From the NCBI RefSeq assembly GCF_945859825.1, contig NZ_CAMAPC010000019.1:1-64000 (forward strand): a stretch of DNA of 64,000 bases, read 5' to 3'. Positions 43,850-53,596 of this stretch are shown one piece after another. Each line of letters starts with the position of its first letter. The stretch's first letter is position 1. Source of the stretch: Pseudoalteromonas holothuriae (GTDB taxonomy: Bacteria > Pseudomonadota > Gammaproteobacteria > Enterobacterales > Alteromonadaceae). Below the pieces are notes generated by a model. The model saw only the letters and a list, made by a program, of their open reading frames with translations. It ran no database searches and was not told where the DNA came from. The translations under genes and the position numbers were made by a program.

Positions 43850-44827
43850 ATGTCAGAGCAAATTTCTCTTCAAGCTGAAGTCCCCACTGAGTTAGGTGGT
43901 AAACGTCTAGACCAAATTTTGGCGCAATTGTTCCCCGATTTTTCTCGTTCGAGAATAAAAACTTGGATTTTAGATGATAAAGTCACGGTAGATGGAGCTG
44001 TGTTCAACACCCCTCGTGAGAAGTTACTCGGTGGTGAAGTGGTTGCTATTGAAACCCAAATAGAGGCACCGCGTGAATATGAGGCACAAGATATTGCCTT
44101 AGATATCATATATGAAGATGATGATATTTTGGTGATCAATAAGCCCATGGGGCTGGTTGTTCATCCAGGTGCAGGTAACCCCGATGGTACGGTCCTTAAT
44201 GCCTTACTTCATCACCACCCTGAGATTATTAATGTTCCACGAGCCGGTATTGTTCATCGTTTGGATAAAGATACAACAGGGCTTATGGTGGTTGCTAAAA
44301 CCATTCAAGCACAAACGCATTTGGTGAAAAACCTACAAGCGCGAGAAAACTTTACTCGAGAGTATGAAGCGATTTGTAATGGCACAATGACGGCTGGCGG
44401 CATGGTTGAAAAGCCAATTGGCCGACACGCTACAAAGCGCACCCATATGGCGATTCATGAAATGGGTAAACCGGCAATTACACATTACCGTGTTGCAGAA
44501 AAATTTCGTGCGCATACACGTTTGCGTCTACGTTTAGAAACAGGCCGAACTCACCAAATTCGTGTACATATGGCGTATTTAAATCATCCATTGATAGGTG
44601 ACCAGTTATATGGTGGTCGTCCTCGTCCCCCACGCAATGCAACACCAGAGTTGTTTGCTCAGTTACGAGATTTTAAGCGCCAAGCGTTACACGCTATTAA
44701 GTTAAGTATTGCACACCCAATTAGTGGCGAGATGATGACATGGGAAGCACCAGTGCCAGAAGATATGCAAGTACTTACGCAAGCTTTGCGTGAAGATACG
44801 AAAGAAAACCCTAATTTAGCTTTGTAA
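43850..44827 (+). CDS. rluD: 23S rRNA pseudouridine synthase D
   Basis: The 325-residue enzyme has an N-terminal S4 domain (about 18-75) and a RluA-type catalytic domain with D139 in HRLDKDTTGLMV. It also has LETGRTHQIRVH and the GDQLYGG loop. It makes the pseudouridines at 1911, 1915 and 1917 of helix 69. Length matches E. coli RluD (326). The pgeF gene follows after 11 bp, the usual pairing. Confidence 0.96.
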   Translation: MSEQISLQAEVPTELGGKRLDQILAQLFPDFSRSRIKTWILDDKVTVDGAVFNTPREKLLGGEVVAIETQIEAPREYEAQDIALDIIYEDDDILVINKPMGLVVHPGAGNPDGTVLNALLHHHPEIINVPRAGIVHRLDKDTTGLMVVAKTIQAQTHLVKNLQARENFTREYEAICNGTMTAGGMVEKPIGRHATKRTHMAIHEMGKPAITHYRVAEKFRAHTRLRLRLETGRTHQIRVHMAYLNHPLIGDQLYGGRPRPPRNATPELFAQLRDFKRQALHAIKLSIAHPISGEMMTWEAPVPEDMQVLTQALREDTKENPNLAL

Positions 44828-44838
44828 GAAATTAGTCA

Positions 44839-45564
44839 ATGTTACTGCCAAATTGGCCTATGCAGCATGTTGTGGGAGGGTTATCGACAACCCGAGCTTA
44901 TGGTTGCTCTAATGGGCCTTTTACAGGGTTGAACTTGGCTTATCATGTTGGGGATAGCGCTGTTGATGTGGATGCGAATCATCACCAGTTGCTCAACTAT
45001 CTGCCATGCCCAGCACATTGGTTAACTCAGGTTCATGGTGCAGAGGTCGTTGAGGTAAATTGTGAGCAACCCATGTATCCTTGGCCGAAGGCCGATGCTT
45101 TGTACACACGTTTGCGCCAACAGCCTTTGGCGATTATGACGGCTGATTGTTTGCCGATATTAGTGTGTGATCAACAAGGTCTGGAAGTAGCTGCAATCCA
45201 TGCAGGTTGGAAACCATTAGTTAAAGGAATTATTGGCAATACACTGGGCATATTCCAGTCATCGCCTAAGCAACTTGTTGCTTGGCTTGGCCCTGCTATT
45301 GGTGCGCAACAGTTTGAAGTTGGTGGTGAAGTTAAATCGCAATTTTGTGATTTTCATAAAGCGCATACTAATGATTTTATTGAGCAAGGTAATGGTAAGT
45401 ATCTTGGTGATATTTATGCCATAGCGCGGCGTCAGTTAAACTTGTTAGGCGTTGGGCAAGTTTTTGGAGGAGAATATTGCACCGTAAGTCAAAGGGAGTT
45501 GTTTTTTTCTTATCGCCGAGATGGTCAAACAGGGCGAATGGCCAGCTTGATCTGGCGCAATTAA
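44839..45564 (+). CDS. pgeF: Purine nucleoside phosphorylase/laccase-domain protein PgeF (YfiH)
   Basis: The 241-residue protein is of the multicopper-oxidase-like YfiH family, with metal ligands in VHGAEVVEV, TADCLPILV and IHAGWKPLVKG. Family members were first described as laccases and later as purine nucleoside phosphorylases; E. coli PgeF also corrects peptidoglycan errors. It forms an operon with rluD, and clpB follows with its own promoter. Confidence 0.92.
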   Translation: MLLPNWPMQHVVGGLSTTRAYGCSNGPFTGLNLAYHVGDSAVDVDANHHQLLNYLPCPAHWLTQVHGAEVVEVNCEQPMYPWPKADALYTRLRQQPLAIMTADCLPILVCDQQGLEVAAIHAGWKPLVKGIIGNTLGIFQSSPKQLVAWLGPAIGAQQFEVGGEVKSQFCDFHKAHTNDFIEQGNGKYLGDIYAIARRQLNLLGVGQVFGGEYCTVSQRELFFSYRRDGQTGRMASLIWRN

Positions 45565-45587
45565 TCTTATTTTCCTTTCACTTATTA

Positions 45588-45616
45588 CTTGAACAATCTG
45601 GCAACAATACCCATTA
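45588..45616 (+). promoter_or_regulatory. Sigma-32 heat-shock promoter of clpB
   Basis: CTTGAAC (45588-45594) and CCCATTA (45610-45616) are separated by 15 bp. This fits the RpoH consensus CTTGAAA-N11-16-CCCCATnT. The start would lie about 30 bp before the clpB ATG. Control of clpB by RpoH is well established. Confidence 0.7.
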
Positions 45617-45652
45617 ATTAACTAGTTATCGTTTTTATATAGGTAGATACCC

Positions 45653-48226
45653 ATGCGTTTAGATAGATTTACCAGCAAATTTCAGGCTGCGCTTTCTGAT
45701 GCGCAATCATTGTCTCTAGGGCGGGACCATCAATTTATCGAACCAGTTCATTTAATGTATGCACTATTACAGCAAAATGGTTCGAGTGTGCGTGCCTTGC
45801 TTGCTCAAGCAGGTGTGAGCGCAGATGAATTAAACAGTAAGTTATCTCAAGCAATTGAGAAAATATTCAAAGTTGAGGGTACAGGCGGGGATGTTCAGCT
45901 TTCAAACAATCTCGTTTCTTTGATCAATTTGTGTGACAAATACGCGCAAAAAAGAAAAGATCAGTACATTTCCAGTGAGCTTTTTGTATTCGCGGCATGT
46001 GAAGACAAAGGGCCTTTAGGTGATATTTTCACCTCACTTAATATCACTCAACCCAAGATAGAGACTGCAATTAAAGCAATTCGTGGTGGCCAAAAAGTAG
46101 ATAGCCCTAATGCAGAAGAAACAAGGCAATCGCTGGAAAAGTTCACCATTGACCTAACAGAGCGTGCTGAGCAAGGTAAACTTGATCCTGTTATTGGTCG
46201 TGATGATGAAATTCGTCGTACCATTCAGGTTTTGCAACGTCGTACAAAAAACAATCCTGTGCTAATTGGTGAACCTGGTGTTGGTAAAACGGCCATCGTT
46301 GAAGGGTTAGCGCAGCGCATTATCAATGGCGAAGTACCAGAGGGCTTAAAAGGTAAACGTGTTTTATCTTTAGATTTAGGCGCACTCGTTGCTGGTGCCA
46401 AATACCGTGGTGAATTTGAAGAGCGGCTAAAGTCGGTACTTAATGAACTGGCTAAAGAAGAAGGCCAAGTTATTCTGTTCATAGATGAAATTCATACTAT
46501 GGTAGGAGCTGGTAAAACGGATGGTGCAATGGATGCGGGTAATATGTTAAAACCAGCCTTAGCGCGTGGTGAGTTACATTGTGTTGGCGCAACTACGCTG
46601 GACGAATATCGTCAGTACATAGAAAAAGACGCTGCACTTGAACGGCGTTTTCAAAAAGTATTTGTAAGTGAACCCAGCGTTGAAGATACCATTGCTATCT
46701 TACGTGGTTTAAAAGAGCGCTATGAGTTACATCACTCAGTAGATATTACCGACCCAGCTATTGTTGCTGCTGCAAATTTATCTCACCGTTATATCAGTGA
46801 CCGTCAATTACCAGATAAAGCCATTGACTTAATTGATGAAGCTGGTAGCTCAATTCGCTTGCAAATAGACTCCAAGCCCGAACAACTCGATAAACTTGAG
46901 CGACGTATCATTCAGCTTAAACTTGAAGATAACGCGTTAGTTAAAGAAAAGGATGAAGCAAGTCAAAAGCGTCGCAGTGAAATGCAATCGTTAATAGGAG
47001 ATCTTGAGGGTGAATATAAAGAGCTAGATGAAGTGTGGAATGCAGAAAAGGCATCATTGCAGGGCACGCAAGTTATTAAAGCCGAACTTGAACAAGCCCG
47101 TTTAGACTTGGAAGTAGCTAGGCGTGCAAGTGACTTACAACGCATGTCAGAGTTACAATATGGCCGCATTCCCGAGTTAGAGAGAAAGCTTGATCTTGCT
47201 TCACAAGCAGAGATGCAAGAAATGAGCTTGTTGAAAAACCAAGTAGGAGAAGATGAAATAGCCGAGATTCTTTCTCGTTGGACAGGGATACCAGTGGCTA
47301 AGATGCTGCAAGGGGAGCGTGAAAAGCTATTACAAATGGAAGATGAGCTGCACAAAAAGGTGATTGGCCAAGATGAGGCTGTTACTGCAATTGCCAATGC
47401 TATTCGCCGTTCACGCGCTGGCCTTGCCGATCCAAACCGCCCAATTGGCTCATTTTTGTTCTTAGGCCCAACGGGTGTGGGTAAAACAGAACTTACTAAA
47501 GCTCTTGCGCATTTTATGTTTGATACCGAAGATGCCATGGTTCGTATTGATATGTCGGAGTTTATGGAAAAACATTCAGTCGCAAGACTGGTGGGCGCAC
47601 CTCCGGGTTATGTTGGCTATGAAGAAGGTGGCTATTTAACTGAAGCTGTACGTCGCAGGCCTTATTCTGTCATATTACTCGATGAAATTGAGAAGGCACA
47701 CCCTGATGTATTTAACATATTGCTTCAGGTACTAGATGATGGACGTTTAACTGATGGCCAAGGGCGCACTGTAGATTTTAAAAATGCCGTGATTATCATG
47801 ACTTCAAATTTAGGCTCTGACATTATTCAAGAGCAGGCGGGAAGTAATGATTATGCTGCCTTGAAAGAGTTAGTCATGGGGGTGTTAGCGAGTCAATTTA
47901 GACCAGAGTTTATTAATCGAATTGATGAGACGGTGGTATTCCATCCGCTTGTAGGTGAGCATATAAAGCAAATCGCCAGTATTCAATTAGAGAAGCTAGA
48001 GTCGCGTTTACGTGATAAAGGGTATGAATTTATTCTAACGCCTGCAGCACTTGAAAAAATTGCAGCGAGTGGTTTTGACCCCGTGTTTGGTGCTAGGCCT
48101 TTAAAGCGTGCAGTTCAGCAATACATCGAAAACCCCTTAGCACAGCGTTTGCTCTCAGGTGACTTCATCAGTGGTGATAAAGTAACAGTTGATGTACAAG
48201 GCGATGACATTGTTTTTGTAAAATAA
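45653..48226 (+). CDS. clpB: ATP-dependent disaggregase ClpB
   Basis: The 857-residue Hsp100 protein has the N-terminal Clp_N repeats (1-145) and a first AAA+ domain with GEPGVGKT (206-213). The coiled-coil middle domain (about 400-530) is what distinguishes ClpB from ClpA. A second AAA+ domain has GPTGVGKT (605-612). No ClpP-binding loop is present. Working with DnaK, it pulls proteins out of aggregates after heat shock. Length equals that of E. coli ClpB (857). It is preceded by a sigma-32-type promoter and followed by a hairpin. Confidence 0.98.
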   Translation: MRLDRFTSKFQAALSDAQSLSLGRDHQFIEPVHLMYALLQQNGSSVRALLAQAGVSADELNSKLSQAIEKIFKVEGTGGDVQLSNNLVSLINLCDKYAQKRKDQYISSELFVFAACEDKGPLGDIFTSLNITQPKIETAIKAIRGGQKVDSPNAEETRQSLEKFTIDLTERAEQGKLDPVIGRDDEIRRTIQVLQRRTKNNPVLIGEPGVGKTAIVEGLAQRIINGEVPEGLKGKRVLSLDLGALVAGAKYRGEFEERLKSVLNELAKEEGQVILFIDEIHTMVGAGKTDGAMDAGNMLKPALARGELHCVGATTLDEYRQYIEKDAALERRFQKVFVSEPSVEDTIAILRGLKERYELHHSVDITDPAIVAAANLSHRYISDRQLPDKAIDLIDEAGSSIRLQIDSKPEQLDKLERRIIQLKLEDNALVKEKDEASQKRRSEMQSLIGDLEGEYKELDEVWNAEKASLQGTQVIKAELEQARLDLEVARRASDLQRMSELQYGRIPELERKLDLASQAEMQEMSLLKNQVGEDEIAEILSRWTGIPVAKMLQGEREKLLQMEDELHKKVIGQDEAVTAIANAIRRSRAGLADPNRPIGSFLFLGPTGVGKTELTKALAHFMFDTEDAMVRIDMSEFMEKHSVARLVGAPPGYVGYEEGGYLTEAVRRRPYSVILLDEIEKAHPDVFNILLQVLDDGRLTDGQGRTVDFKNAVIIMTSNLGSDIIQEQAGSNDYAALKELVMGVLASQFRPEFINRIDETVVFHPLVGEHIKQIASIQLEKLESRLRDKGYEFILTPAALEKIAASGFDPVFGARPLKRAVQQYIENPLAQRLLSGDFISGDKVTVDVQGDDIVFVK

Positions 48227-48753
48227 TGCCCAGAAGTAAGCTTGGCAAGTCCTTGTTGAGCTTACGGCCTTGGCTGATTAGCAGATGTGCAGCTACTAAG
48301 CCATTTTCCAATGGTAAAATCTGAGTATTTATTTAATGCAATTTAGGGCGTTTTAATTTTTACTGTATCTTTTCAGCAGTTATTCAGGTGTTTCCCCAAG
48401 GCAGAGCATAGTTATTTTATGTAAGTCTAGTGATAACGTAGAAAAATACTTATATGGGTACTGCTCAAAGGCTTACGCTGCGTTGTCATGGGCTACTAAC
48501 ATAGAACACTATGCAACAGAGTCGATTCCTTGCATTGAAAGCCTTTGATTAGAACAAAATTCATACCTCAAAAATAACAACCCCTAGTATAAAACACGCT
48601 TAGAAATATCATCATGACGAATCATTAACAAAAATGCGATTATTGTTATTGGAGCAAGGTGTGCTAAAACTAAACAATGAGTTCGCTTGCATTGCTGTTT
48701 ATGTTTACGAGTGAGTATATTTCTTTTTGATCAATTTTATAACGAGGCATTAA
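48227..48753. other. Intergenic region downstream of clpB
   Basis: No gene is seen in these 527 bp. A hairpin right after clpB (GTAAGCT 48236-48242 with AGCTTAC 48259-48265, plus an inner CAAG/CTTG) may protect or end the transcript. A repeat-like inverted segment lies at 48465-48548. The rRNA operon that follows clpB in some relatives is absent. Confidence 0.5.
48465..48548. repeat. Possible degenerate repeat with TCAAAGGCTT inverted ends
   Basis: TCAAAGGCTT at 48465-48474 and AAGCCTTTGA at 48539-48548 are a perfect 10-bp inverted pair around 64 bp. The interior contains GCTGCGTT, also found inside the element at 22959-23119, followed in each by a 'cat/acat' rich stretch. This suggests a dispersed non-coding repeat. 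Confidence 0.35.
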
Positions 48754-49524
48754 ATGCAAGATGTAAGCTTTTTAGTTGTTGACGACTGCCAGCTAGTTCG
48801 TAACTTAGTAAGAAATACCATAGAAAACCGATTAGGATCTGAGCGTGTGTATACCGCAGTCAATGGTAAAGAAGCGCTTGAGTTATTAAATGCACGAAAA
48901 ATTGATGTGATTATTGCAGATTGGCAAATGCCAGAAATGGATGGTGATGAGTTACTGCGTAAGGTACGAAAGTCAGATAAGTTAAAAGCTATCCCTTTTA
49001 TTATGATGAGTTCTTTAGGTGATAAAGAGCATGTCCTATCTGCTATTCAAAATGGGGTGTCGCAATATGTAATGAAGCCCTTCACTGCAGAGAAATTAGA
49101 AGATGCGATTCAAAAGTCTTGGAACTCGGCTAATCGCCGAGGTGCAACTAGATTGTCAAGCCTGCCTGAACACAAAGTAAGAGTTCAAACGAGCAATCGT
49201 AAGCTTGCAGGTACAGTTAAAAATATTAGTCATACAGGCATGCTTATTGAGTTGACTTATAGCCGAGAGCTTCACCTATTTAATAACTACTCCTTTGAGC
49301 TTGATGTCTTTGATTTAAATGATGAAGGTAACGTATTAATTGAGCCTATTTACGGTATACCGGTACGACTGATGGCACTTGAGTCAAATACTGGAAATAC
49401 GAAAGTTTGCCAAATGGGTATTCGCTTTAGCAGCGGTATGCTTCACGAGACGGTTAAAAGCAAGCTGAACTATTTGTTACAGTCTATAGGTGAAAGTGGC
49501 ACTGAACTCATTCAAGATAACTAA
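48754..49524 (+). CDS. Response regulator with PilZ domain
   Basis: The 256-residue protein has a receiver (D56, K108; DWQMPEMDG). It continues into a PilZ domain (about 127-250) with the c-di-GMP motif R129-x3-R133 and N157-x-S-x-x-G162. It should respond both to a kinase and to c-di-GMP, acting by protein contact, typically on flagellar or pilus motility. The start is the first ATG, with a GAGG-like site 8 nt upstream. It stands alone; the next gene is a convergent Aer-like receptor. The receiver is of CheY type with the PFIMMSS strand. The partner kinase is unknown. Confidence 0.9.
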   Translation: MQDVSFLVVDDCQLVRNLVRNTIENRLGSERVYTAVNGKEALELLNARKIDVIIADWQMPEMDGDELLRKVRKSDKLKAIPFIMMSSLGDKEHVLSAIQNGVSQYVMKPFTAEKLEDAIQKSWNSANRRGATRLSSLPEHKVRVQTSNRKLAGTVKNISHTGMLIELTYSRELHLFNNYSFELDVFDLNDEGNVLIEPIYGIPVRLMALESNTGNTKVCQMGIRFSSGMLHETVKSKLNYLLQSIGESGTELIQDN

Positions 49525-49618
49525 CCTTATATTGAGCAAATTCGCTTATCAAGTTAGGTAAATTAATAAGCAAAGTGATGTAAATTTACTCGCTTTGCTT
49601 ATTATCTTTTGGTTGCAG

Positions 49619-51166
49619 CTAAGCTTTAAATGTAAGCAGCAGCCCAGATATTTTGTTGGCACTTTCAACTAATTTTGCTGCATCTTCTGCCACACGGTAA
49701 CTTAATTGTAAATTGTCGTTACCATGCTCTCTTATGTTGCCAATATTGTTGTTTATCTCAACACTGACGACTTGTTGTTGCTCTGCTGCAGCTGAAATTT
49801 CTTGTGCTGATTGAGCAATGTCACTTATTTGTGAGAAAATAGTTTCTAGTGCTTGTTGGCTCTGTTGACTTGCTTGTGCACAAGAGTCGGCTCTGTCTTT
49901 GGTGTTTTGCATGACTTTGGACCAACTAAATAGCGTGTCTTGAATCTCTTTAATTGAGGCATAAATATGGCTGGTGGCATTTTGTGTTCTAGATGAAAGA
50001 GCCCGCACTTCATCGGCAACTACGGCAAAACCTCTGCCATGCTCACCCGCTCTAGCAGCTTCGATAGCTGCATTGAGCGCTAATAAATTAGTTTGCTCAG
50101 CAATGCCTTCAATTTCGGTCATCACTTTGCCTATTTTCTCAGCTTCACTGGCTAGTGATGTTGCTGTTTGTGCTGCTTCATCAACTTGGCCTGCCAAAGT
50201 AGTTACCATATGTGCGTTATCAGCCATAGAAGATTTGATGTCTTGGCAATGCTGTTGAGTTGCATCAACTTTGTTTGCGGTTTCTCCAGTGTTATGAGAT
50301 ATCTCCCCAATAGTGCTGCTCATTTGCGACATGGCTGCAGCAATGGAGCTTAAGCGCTGGCTTTGCGCTTGTATGCCTTGTTCGGTTTGGCTGGACTTAT
50401 CATCAAGGCCTGTTGCAATATCTTTAAAGGTGAATGTGGAATCTTTCATGCGACCTAAAACGGTACGTAATTTAGCTTGCAGCATACCTTGATTATACTT
50501 TGCAACACTAAAAGCACTATGACCATCATAAATATAGCGAGAAACGGAATCAAATTGTGCTTGCTGCTCTTTTAAAGCGCCAGGTGTTGTTATTAATTCT
50601 TCGTAATTGATAGCAAGTAATGCAATAAATGTTGCAAATAGCAGCAATGCGCTAGTTACTCCCAAAAACCAACCTGTTAAAACAATACTAAGCGCTGTAA
50701 TTGCAAAGCTGAGGCTGCGACGTAAGGTGTATTGTTCACTCCAATGCCAAATACTTTTACCTTGGTTGATTGCACTATATAATGTGTGTGCTCTTTGTTT
50801 TAGCGCATTGCTAGGACGTACTCTAACAGACTGATAGCCAATGAGTTGGCCACGTTCAAAAATTGGCGTAATAAAGGCATCTACCCAATAATAGCGACCA
50901 TCTTTACAACGGTTTTTGACGACACCTCGCCAAGAATGTCCCTCTTTTAGCTTATCCCATAACTCTTTAAATGCGGCTTTTGGCATGTCAGGGTGGCGAA
51001 CTATATTATGGTTTTTACCAACGAGTTCTTCTTGAGAAAATCCAGAAACTGCACAAAAAGCATCATTTGCGTATGTTGTAACACCGCGTAAATCTGTAGT
51101 AGAGACAAGCTGATGGTTATCATCAAATGTGACCTCTTCATTAATTATATTGTGCCCGCGACGCAT
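49619..51166 (-). CDS. aer: Aer-type PAS-containing chemoreceptor
   Basis: The 515-residue protein has an N-terminal PAS domain (about 15-120) with the Aer features LMSTTDL-like VSTTDLRG, VSGFSQEEL, HNIVRHPDMPKAAF and WRGVVKNRCKDGRYYWV, which form the FAD pocket in Aer. A hydrophobic hairpin (about 150-190) and the MCP signalling domain with EQTNLLALNAAIEAARAGE follow. E. coli Aer senses redox state and oxygen through FAD, so energy taxis is the likely role. The ATG at 51166 has GGAG 6 nt upstream and is preferred over 51178. There is no C-terminal CheR-binding pentapeptide. It is convergent with the REC-PilZ gene. Confidence 0.9.
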   Translation of the reverse strand: MRRGHNIINEEVTFDDNHQLVSTTDLRGVTTYANDAFCAVSGFSQEELVGKNHNIVRHPDMPKAAFKELWDKLKEGHSWRGVVKNRCKDGRYYWVDAFITPIFERGQLIGYQSVRVRPSNALKQRAHTLYSAINQGKSIWHWSEQYTLRRSLSFAITALSIVLTGWFLGVTSALLLFATFIALLAINYEELITTPGALKEQQAQFDSVSRYIYDGHSAFSVAKYNQGMLQAKLRTVLGRMKDSTFTFKDIATGLDDKSSQTEQGIQAQSQRLSSIAAAMSQMSSTIGEISHNTGETANKVDATQQHCQDIKSSMADNAHMVTTLAGQVDEAAQTATSLASEAEKIGKVMTEIEGIAEQTNLLALNAAIEAARAGEHGRGFAVVADEVRALSSRTQNATSHIYASIKEIQDTLFSWSKVMQNTKDRADSCAQASQQSQQALETIFSQISDIAQSAQEISAAAEQQQVVSVEINNNIGNIREHGNDNLQLSYRVAEDAAKLVESANKISGLLLTFKA

Positions 51167-51964
51167 AGTTTTCTCCATTAGCTAACAAGTCCGTTAAGGC
51201 TTTACGAGTATGTACTTATCATTTGAGAACACCTTTTTGGTGTTGTGATAGCACTTAGCTTTTATCTTAAGATGATGAAAGCTCGTAAGCATGCCGTTAA
51301 GATTTACTTTAATTTTTTAGATTATAGCGAGTTATCAAGTCGTACAACAGGGTGTATTTAAATGGTATAGCCATAGTTAGTCTGCACAGTAGAGTAGGCA
51401 AAAATACATCAGGGCTAAGTAATTACGCTATAAGAGAAAGTAAATTCAGCTATAGCAGGTCTATGTTTGAGCGGTTACACTGCGCGGCAAACATTAATTT
51501 TTTTGCCAATGGAACAGGTAAACCACTTTTTTATTTACGCACTAACTAGCAATGTGAGGCATTCAAAAGAGATAGCACTCAGTTTAAAGCTTAATGCCTT
51601 TCATTAAAGTTGCAGACAGTTGAGGTGATATAACTCATTGCTAATTGAACTGAAAATTGTCAAGTACTCAATATGCAGGCTTTCAGTAAAGCCCAATTTG
51701 TTGTTTTTGTTAAGTGTAAACGAATCAGAGCAGTAGAAATAGGATTGAGTCAAACAATGATGAACTCAATAAATTGTATCATACGTATATAAGTGGCAAA
51801 CTGAGTATACATGTGGATTAACAATTTGCGCTCTATGATGTTGGCTAAGCATATAGCGATATACAAAGTGCCCAGCATCTAGGAAAAGTCATTATTGTAA
51901 CTTGAGTATTGCAAGTTGTGCCCCCATAACGTTTGGCATTGCCTAACTGGCCGAGGATATTTTT
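51167..51964. other. Long intergenic region upstream of gshA
   Basis: I find nothing firm in these 798 bp. A 65-codon open frame at 51352-51549 has no ribosome site and no protein-like pattern. The region is AT-rich and should include promoters for aer (minus) and gshA (plus). Confidence 0.4.
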
Positions 51965-53542
51965 TTGATTACTACAGATTTACAGACCACATTAGCGGCA
52001 TTGTCAGTGCCACAGCATAAGTATGCAATTAAAGGTATTAAGCGAGGAATAGAGCGAGAAGCCCTACGCATCAATAAAAATGGAACTATTGCTAAAACAC
52101 CCCACCCAGAAGAGACTGGTCACCCTCTGACACATAGTAGTATCACCACCGACTTTTCTGAGTCTTTATTAGAGTTTATTACACCAGCCAGTGATGACCC
52201 TGAACAAACATTATCGCAATTAAGAGATTTGCAAAAATTTACCGTGTCTAAAATGGGTGATGAATTGCTTTGGCCAGTTAGCATGCCTTGCTTTATTAAT
52301 GATGAAAATGATATTGCTTTAGCGCAGTTCGGTGACTCAAACGTTGGTAAAATGAAAACTTTATATCGGCAGGGGCTAAAGAACCGTTATGGTAGTATGA
52401 TGCAGGCAATTGCGGGTGTGCATTTTAATATCTCTTATCCAGAGTCTCTATGGCAGAGCTTGGCGCAATTACAGAGCAACACGCAACCATTACAGCATTT
52501 TATTTCAGATAAATATCTGGGGTTAATTCGTAATTTTAAGCGAGAGCTTTGGCTTATTAGTTATTTATTCGGTTCTTCACCGGCGTTATGCTCATCGTTT
52601 TTGCAAGGTAAAGAGAGTCATCTGCCCTTTAAGAAACTAGGCAAGGGTACTTTATATTTAGAATACGGCACGGCTTTGCGTTTAGGCGATTTGGGTTATA
52701 CCAATAGCGCACAATCATCACTAAAGGTGACATACAACTCATTGGATGATTATATTGGTGGATTACGAGAGGCGATTCGTTGTCATTCTGACTTATATGG
52801 TCAATTAGATGATTACACCAGTGCAGCTCCAAAGCAGTTGAATAAAAATATTTTACAAATAGAAAACGAATTTTATTCACCTATTAGGCCAAAACGTAAT
52901 GCACTTAGCGGTGAACCACCAACGCATGCCTTAGAGCGCGGTGGTATTGAATATATAGAAATTCGCGCGTTGGATGTCAATCCATTTGTTGATACTGGAA
53001 TAAGCCTAGAGCAAATTAATTTCCTTGATGTATTTTTGACTTATTGCTTATTAAAGCCGTCGCCCATGATGCATTGGGATGAGCAAAAGGTCAGTCAAGA
53101 CAACTTAACCACAGTTGTCAATCAAGGTCGAGACCCTCAAGTAAAGTTACAGCAACATGATGAGCAAGTATTGCTTAGCCAGTGGGCTGCGGATATTTTT
53201 GCCGAGTTAGCAGGTGTTGCAAGCTGGATGGACGAAGCACAGCAAAGTAATAAGTATTCAGACACTATACAAGCATTAAGCTCTTGGGTTACACAGCCAG
53301 AGAAAACATTTTCTGGTCGCTTAGTTGCACAGCTCAAGTCGCAGCAGCAAGACTGCGGTATAATGGCACTTCATTTAGCTGAGAATTACAAAGCATCGTA
53401 TTTGAATATTAATTATCAGCAATATAGTGAACAAGCACTCAATGGGGTTGCTGAACAGTCACAACAAGCGGCTAAGTCTATAAAGCAAAGTGATGAGAAA
53501 GACTTCGTTGCTTTTCTTGATGATTACTTTGCTAAAGCGTAG
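51965..53542 (+). CDS. gshA: Glutamate-cysteine ligase
   Basis: The 525-residue enzyme aligns with E. coli GshA (518) from the start: GIKRGIEREALRIN, TTDFSESLLEFITP, MGDELLWPVSMPCF, GLKNRYGSMMQAIAGVHFN and NPFVDTGISLEQI. It makes gamma-glutamylcysteine in the first step of glutathione synthesis. The start codon is TTG at 51965 with GAGGA 7 nt upstream; E. coli gshA also uses TTG, which keeps expression low. No gshB is adjacent. A hairpin follows the stop. Confidence 0.96.
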   Translation: MITTDLQTTLAALSVPQHKYAIKGIKRGIEREALRINKNGTIAKTPHPEETGHPLTHSSITTDFSESLLEFITPASDDPEQTLSQLRDLQKFTVSKMGDELLWPVSMPCFINDENDIALAQFGDSNVGKMKTLYRQGLKNRYGSMMQAIAGVHFNISYPESLWQSLAQLQSNTQPLQHFISDKYLGLIRNFKRELWLISYLFGSSPALCSSFLQGKESHLPFKKLGKGTLYLEYGTALRLGDLGYTNSAQSSLKVTYNSLDDYIGGLREAIRCHSDLYGQLDDYTSAAPKQLNKNILQIENEFYSPIRPKRNALSGEPPTHALERGGIEYIEIRALDVNPFVDTGISLEQINFLDVFLTYCLLKPSPMMHWDEQKVSQDNLTTVVNQGRDPQVKLQQHDEQVLLSQWAADIFAELAGVASWMDEAQQSNKYSDTIQALSSWVTQPEKTFSGRLVAQLKSQQQDCGIMALHLAENYKASYLNINYQQYSEQALNGVAEQSQQAAKSIKQSDEKDFVAFLDDYFAKA

Positions 53543-53552
53543 GCAAAAAAAA

Positions 53553-53573
53553 GCGCAGTTTAATAAACTGCGC
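53553..53573. terminator. Hairpin after gshA
   Basis: GCGCAGTTTA / TAAACTGCGC is a perfect 10-bp stem, 11 nt past the gshA stop. The A-run lies before it and only CAAATAAATTT after it, so it is a stronger terminator for the minus strand. Confidence 0.55.
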
Positions 53574-53596
53574 AAATAAATTTCAGGGATGAAACA

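Noticed and set aside
46963..47538. 191-codon frame antisense to clpB
   Set aside because: It is the antisense image of a highly conserved coding region, with composition typical of shadow frames.
48227..48753. Expected rRNA or tRNA genes downstream of clpB
   Set aside because: Some gammaproteobacteria have an rRNA operon near clpB, but no rRNA or tRNA-like sequence is present here.
51352..51549. 65-codon frame in the gap upstream of gshA
   Set aside because: No ribosome site, no domain or signal pattern, and the surrounding sequence looks non-coding.
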